NCBI GenBank assembly: GCA_018364635.1
Contig: JAGZLR010000080.1
Location: 1 to 7,281 of the forward strand
Length of the DNA stretch: 7,281 nt
Direction of reading: 5' to 3'
DNA from: Clostridiales bacterium
GTDB lineage: Bacteria > Bacillota > Clostridia > Lachnospirales > Anaerotignaceae
Position numbers and translations under genes: made by a program. How positions within the stretch are numbered: position 1 is the first letter of the stretch; each line of letters opens with the position of its first letter. Shown in pieces: positions 4,664 to 7,281 of the stretch. The notes under the pieces are model-generated. The model had not been told where the DNA came from. It did no database searches and was given only the letters and a program-made list of their open reading frames with translations.

Positions 4664-6520
4664 ATGGTAAAAGGGTTTAATACAATTAGAAGGAAAGTTT
4701 CATTAATATACATAGGTTTTATTTCTTTATTAGGCATACTAGGGCTCGTTTCTTATTTTAGCATGACTGTTATTAGTCAATCTATATCAAGCTTAATTAC
4801 TACAAATTACAATAGTATTGAACGTATCGGTATTATGAGTGATACGTTAAGAGAGCAAAACACAGATGTAATATTATATATTTTTGAGGATAATAGGGAG
4901 CAGTATACAAAAAACTTTAATCGCCTTATTGGAGACTTTACTTCTGCATATAAAAAAGAATATTCTACGATTATTATTCCATCAGAAATGGAAATGACAA
5001 CAAATATTAAAAATTTTTATGATGAATATTGCGAAATGTTCAAAACAATTTTAGCATTTGACCTGACAGATCCCGATGAGGCTAGGGAGATGCAGGAGTA
5101 CTACTATCGAGAGATGGTACCACAAGGGAATTTAGTGTTAAATGAACTCAATAAATTAAAAAAATCTAATGAAACTGCATTATTCGGAAGAAGAGATACT
5201 GTAAGCAGTCAAATGAATCAGACAATGCTTTTTATCATTGGTTTATTTATTCTAGCAATAGGTACTGTTTATTTTTCATGGAAGTTTTATGTAAATCGTT
5301 TGTTTCGACCTTTATACGAAATTACACAGAATATTCACTCTATTTGCCAAGGCAATCTAGTAAAGAAAACTGATTTGCCTCAGGAAGAGGAAGATGAACT
5401 TGGGCTTATGTCTAGAGAATTAAATGAAATGACAAGCCGCCTTGCTGAATTTGAACAGAGCACAATGGGCAGTCTGATGGAAGAAAGAAATCGAACTCTT
5501 GCCATTATACGAAGTATTGCGGAACCAATGATCATTTTGGACGAGCACTCCTGCATTACCATGTTGAATCAATCTTTTGAAGAAATGTTTCGTGTGTCTC
5601 AGGAGGAATGCTTAGGATATCATTTTTTAGAAGTCATATCTAACAGTGAAATGGCTGAGGATATTATGAAAATAAATTTCCGTTCAAGAGAGCCAAACAA
5701 TAAAATTATTTATACACATTTAGATGGGAAAGAACGATATTTTAATATTATGTTATCCCCTGGAAGCTTTAGCGACGAAAAACGTTATACAATTATTGTT
5801 TTTTACGATATTACAGAACTAAAAATGCTGGAAAAAATGAAAACAGATTTTATTGCAACTATTTCTCATGAATTAAAGACACCTTTAACATCTATACTAA
5901 TGGGATCGGATCTATTGATTGATCCAAGTTTGGGGTCTATTAATGAAGAGCAGAGAGAAATTATCAATACAATTAAAGATGATAGTGAAAGGCTTTGTAC
6001 TTTAGTAAATGATTTGATGGAGCTATCAAAAATTGAGTCTTCAAACATGATTTATCAATTTTCCCCATGTGATATTCAAGAAGTATTGAAATCTTCTTTA
6101 AGTCAATTTTATCCTCAAGCAAAGAAAAAAGGGGTTAATTTACTTTTACATAGCGAAGAGAGTTTGCCCAGAATTATGGCTGATTTTTCAAAGTTAAAAT
6201 GGGTGGTTAATAACTTAGTTTCTAATGCACTGAAGTATACTGGGGAGGGAGATAGTATTAAAGTATCTGCGATTTTGGATGCAGAAAGTAAGTCTATCCA
6301 AGTTTCAGTAGAAGACACTGGCGTTGGAATACCAGATGATTTTTTGGAAAAAATATTTGAAAAATATGTACAGGTAAAGGGTTGCGATATTGAAGTGAGA
6401 GGTACAGGTCTTGGCTTGGCTGTTTCAAAGGACATTATTATTGCTCATGGTGGCAAGATATGGTGTGAAAGTCAGCTACATCAAGGCAGTAAATTCATAT
6501 TTTTGTTGCCGATTAGATAA
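4664..6520 (+). CDS. Membrane-bound sensor histidine kinase (TM-sensor-TM-HAMP-PAS-HisKA-HATPase)
   Basis: A 618-residue complete sensor kinase. In order: a basic N-terminus (KGFNTIRRK), TM1 (about 12-36), an extracytoplasmic sensor of about 150 residues (37-186) rich in charged and helix-forming residues, TM2 (about 188-209), HAMP (about 210-265, with RPL at 215-217 and DELG at 244-247) and PAS (about 275-388). Next come HisKA with SHELKTPLTS (401-410, phosphoacceptor His402) and HATPase with the N box NNLVSNALKY (516-525), G1 DTGVGIP (551-557), F box IFEKY (564-568) and G2 GTGLGLA (580-586). No key residue is missing. The layout resembles KinB-type kinases, with a helical outer sensor and a cytoplasmic PAS; the signal is unknown. 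The response-regulator gene follows 15 bp after the stop, so the two should form one operon and a cognate pair. The kinase would autophosphorylate His402 and pass the phosphate to Asp52 of that partner. Confidence 0.96.
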   Translation: MVKGFNTIRRKVSLIYIGFISLLGILGLVSYFSMTVISQSISSLITTNYNSIERIGIMSDTLREQNTDVILYIFEDNREQYTKNFNRLIGDFTSAYKKEYSTIIIPSEMEMTTNIKNFYDEYCEMFKTILAFDLTDPDEAREMQEYYYREMVPQGNLVLNELNKLKKSNETALFGRRDTVSSQMNQTMLFIIGLFILAIGTVYFSWKFYVNRLFRPLYEITQNIHSICQGNLVKKTDLPQEEEDELGLMSRELNEMTSRLAEFEQSTMGSLMEERNRTLAIIRSIAEPMIILDEHSCITMLNQSFEEMFRVSQEECLGYHFLEVISNSEMAEDIMKINFRSREPNNKIIYTHLDGKERYFNIMLSPGSFSDEKRYTIIVFYDITELKMLEKMKTDFIATISHELKTPLTSILMGSDLLIDPSLGSINEEQREIINTIKDDSERLCTLVNDLMELSKIESSNMIYQFSPCDIQEVLKSSLSQFYPQAKKKGVNLLLHSEESLPRIMADFSKLKWVVNNLVSNALKYTGEGDSIKVSAILDAESKSIQVSVEDTGVGIPDDFLEKIFEKYVQVKGCDIEVRGTGLGLAVSKDIIIAHGGKIWCESQLHQGSKFIFLLPIR

Positions 6521-6535
6521 GAGAGGGATGGGATT

Positions 6536-7108
6536 GTGAAAAAAGCATTGATTATAGATGATACAAAAAATATTCGTCTGATGTTAAGTAAATGTCTAGA
6601 ATTAGACGGATATGAAGTGGAAATGGCAGAGAATGGAAAGAAAGGTCTAGAATTAATTAAGAATACACCTGCAGACTTAGTGTTTTTGGATATTAAATTG
6701 CCGGAAATGAGTGGAACAGAAGTTTTACGCAGAATTAGAAATATGGGAATCAATACCCCTGTAATTATTATCACAGCGTATCCTACTGTCAAAAATGCCG
6801 TTGATTGCGTGCAGATGGGAGCTATCACATATTTACAAAAACCATTTACTGCTGCAAGGCTGAAAAACGTGCTGAATGAATTAAATTTAGGAGAAGAATC
6901 TATAGAAGTGGATGCATTGATACGTGCTGAGGAGTACATGAAGGAAGGAAAATTGGTACAAGCAGAGGATGTAATAAAAAAAAGATTGGCAGAAGAGCCA
7001 GAGAATGCTCAATGTTATCGATTGTTAGGGGATTTATATGAAAAAAAAGGAGAGGGAAATAAAGCAAAAAAGTTCTTTGGTGCTGCTGCTCTTTTTGAAG
7101 ATAGGTGA
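6536..7108 (+). CDS. Response regulator with receiver domain and C-terminal TPR repeats, no DNA-binding domain
   Basis: A 190-residue protein. The receiver domain (about 1-118) has every active-site residue: acidic pair D8-D9, phosphoacceptor D52 in LVFLDIKLPEMSG, T80 in IIITAY and K102 in LQKP. The remaining 70 residues are not a helix-turn-helix, AAA+, GGDEF or other catalytic output. They fit two 34-residue TPR repeats in register. Repeat 1 (124-157) has Y134, G138, A143 and P155; repeat 2 (158-191) has Y161, L164, G165, Y168, A177, F181 and A184, all at TPR consensus positions. TPRs bind proteins, so output is probably by protein contact. The start is GTG at 6536, with a modest ribosome site, AGAGGG (6522-6527), 8 nt upstream. 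The ATG at 6528 is out of frame. The gene lies 15 bp after the kinase stop and is followed directly by a terminator, so it is the last gene of a two-gene operon. Confidence 0.93.
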   Translation: MKKALIIDDTKNIRLMLSKCLELDGYEVEMAENGKKGLELIKNTPADLVFLDIKLPEMSGTEVLRRIRNMGINTPVIIITAYPTVKNAVDCVQMGAITYLQKPFTAARLKNVLNELNLGEESIEVDALIRAEEYMKEGKLVQAEDVIKKRLAEEPENAQCYRLLGDLYEKKGEGNKAKKFFGAAALFEDR

Positions 7109-7120
7109 TAATGAATTGTG

Positions 7121-7159
7121 AAAAATGCAAAGGTAGTATACTTTTGCATTTTTTATTTT
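7121..7159 (+). terminator. Intrinsic terminator of the two-component operon
   Basis: AAAAATGCAAA (7121-7131) pairs perfectly with TTTGCATTTTT (7143-7153). Two further pairs (one G-U) close a 7-nt loop at 7134-7140, and the T-rich tail runs through about 7160. It begins 12 nt after the response-regulator stop. Confidence 0.88.
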
Positions 7160-7191
7160 TACACTATATTTCACAAAAACACAAAAACCCC

Positions 7192-7220
7192 TTGTCAAAA
7201 CAGAAAAAACATGATAATAT
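7192..7220 (+). promoter_or_regulatory. Sigma-A-type promoter for a gene beyond the window
   Basis: TTGTCA (7192-7197, five of six) and TAATAT (7215-7220) are separated by 17 bp, with TG at 7212-7213 forming an extended -10. It follows the operon terminator and points rightwards, with transcription expected to start near 7227. Confidence 0.65.
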
Positions 7221-7226
7221 AACAAC

Positions 7227-7281
7227 CGTGCTGTGAGGGAAGTAAAGACAGAGAAAAGATTTAGAAAAGAAAGTGAAAAAA
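7227..7281 (+). other. Start of a purine-rich leader of an unseen downstream gene
   Basis: After the promoter, the sequence to the window edge is purine-rich and contains no usable start codon with a ribosome site and no recognisable stem. It is probably the beginning of a 5' leader. Whether it carries a riboswitch or T-box cannot be judged from this fragment. Confidence 0.35.

Noticed and set aside
6481..6939. Minus-strand open frame of 152 codons across the kinase-regulator junction
   Set aside because: It runs antisense through the receiver active site and the junction of a normal operon, with no supporting promoter or homology.

Overview
The window is AT-rich, with strong AGGAGG-type Shine-Dalgarno sites, short intrinsic terminators and sigma-A-like promoters. 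This points to a low-GC Firmicute, most likely a member of the Clostridia. No species can be named from the sequence alone. It holds six protein genes in four transcriptional blocks, with no tRNA, rRNA, CRISPR array or insertion sequence that I could see.

Layout. (1) Positions 1-1409 are the 3' part of a YtcJ-type amidohydrolase whose N-terminus lies outside the window, followed by a perfect terminator-like hairpin. (2) Positions 1462-2415 encode an intact cytoplasmic patatin-like lipid acyl hydrolase. Its stop codon forms the loop of a bidirectional terminator shared with the convergent iclR-type gene. (3) Positions 2445-3230 (minus strand) encode an IclR-family regulator, divergent from a DHDPS/NAL-superfamily aldolase at 3493-4386. 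The 262-bp control region between these two start codons carries a consensus sigma-A promoter, a tandem pair of 16-bp palindromes just after the expected transcription start, and a separate 12-bp perfect palindrome. (4) Positions 4664-7108 form a two-gene signalling operon: a membrane histidine kinase (TM, extracytoplasmic sensor, TM, HAMP, PAS, HisKA, HATPase) and a response regulator whose output is two TPR repeats rather than a DNA-binding domain. It has two candidate promoters upstream and its own terminator. The window ends in a new promoter and leader for a gene that lies outside.

How the parts may work together (inference). The IclR protein most likely controls the divergent aldolase gene, with an unidentified carboxylic acid as effector. 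The amidohydrolase may belong to the same catabolic locus, but its own promoter is outside the window. The two-component operon is transcriptionally isolated by terminators on both sides. Its TPR-bearing response regulator probably signals by protein-protein contact, which is the most unusual feature here. Nothing in the window shows a new defence or mobile system.
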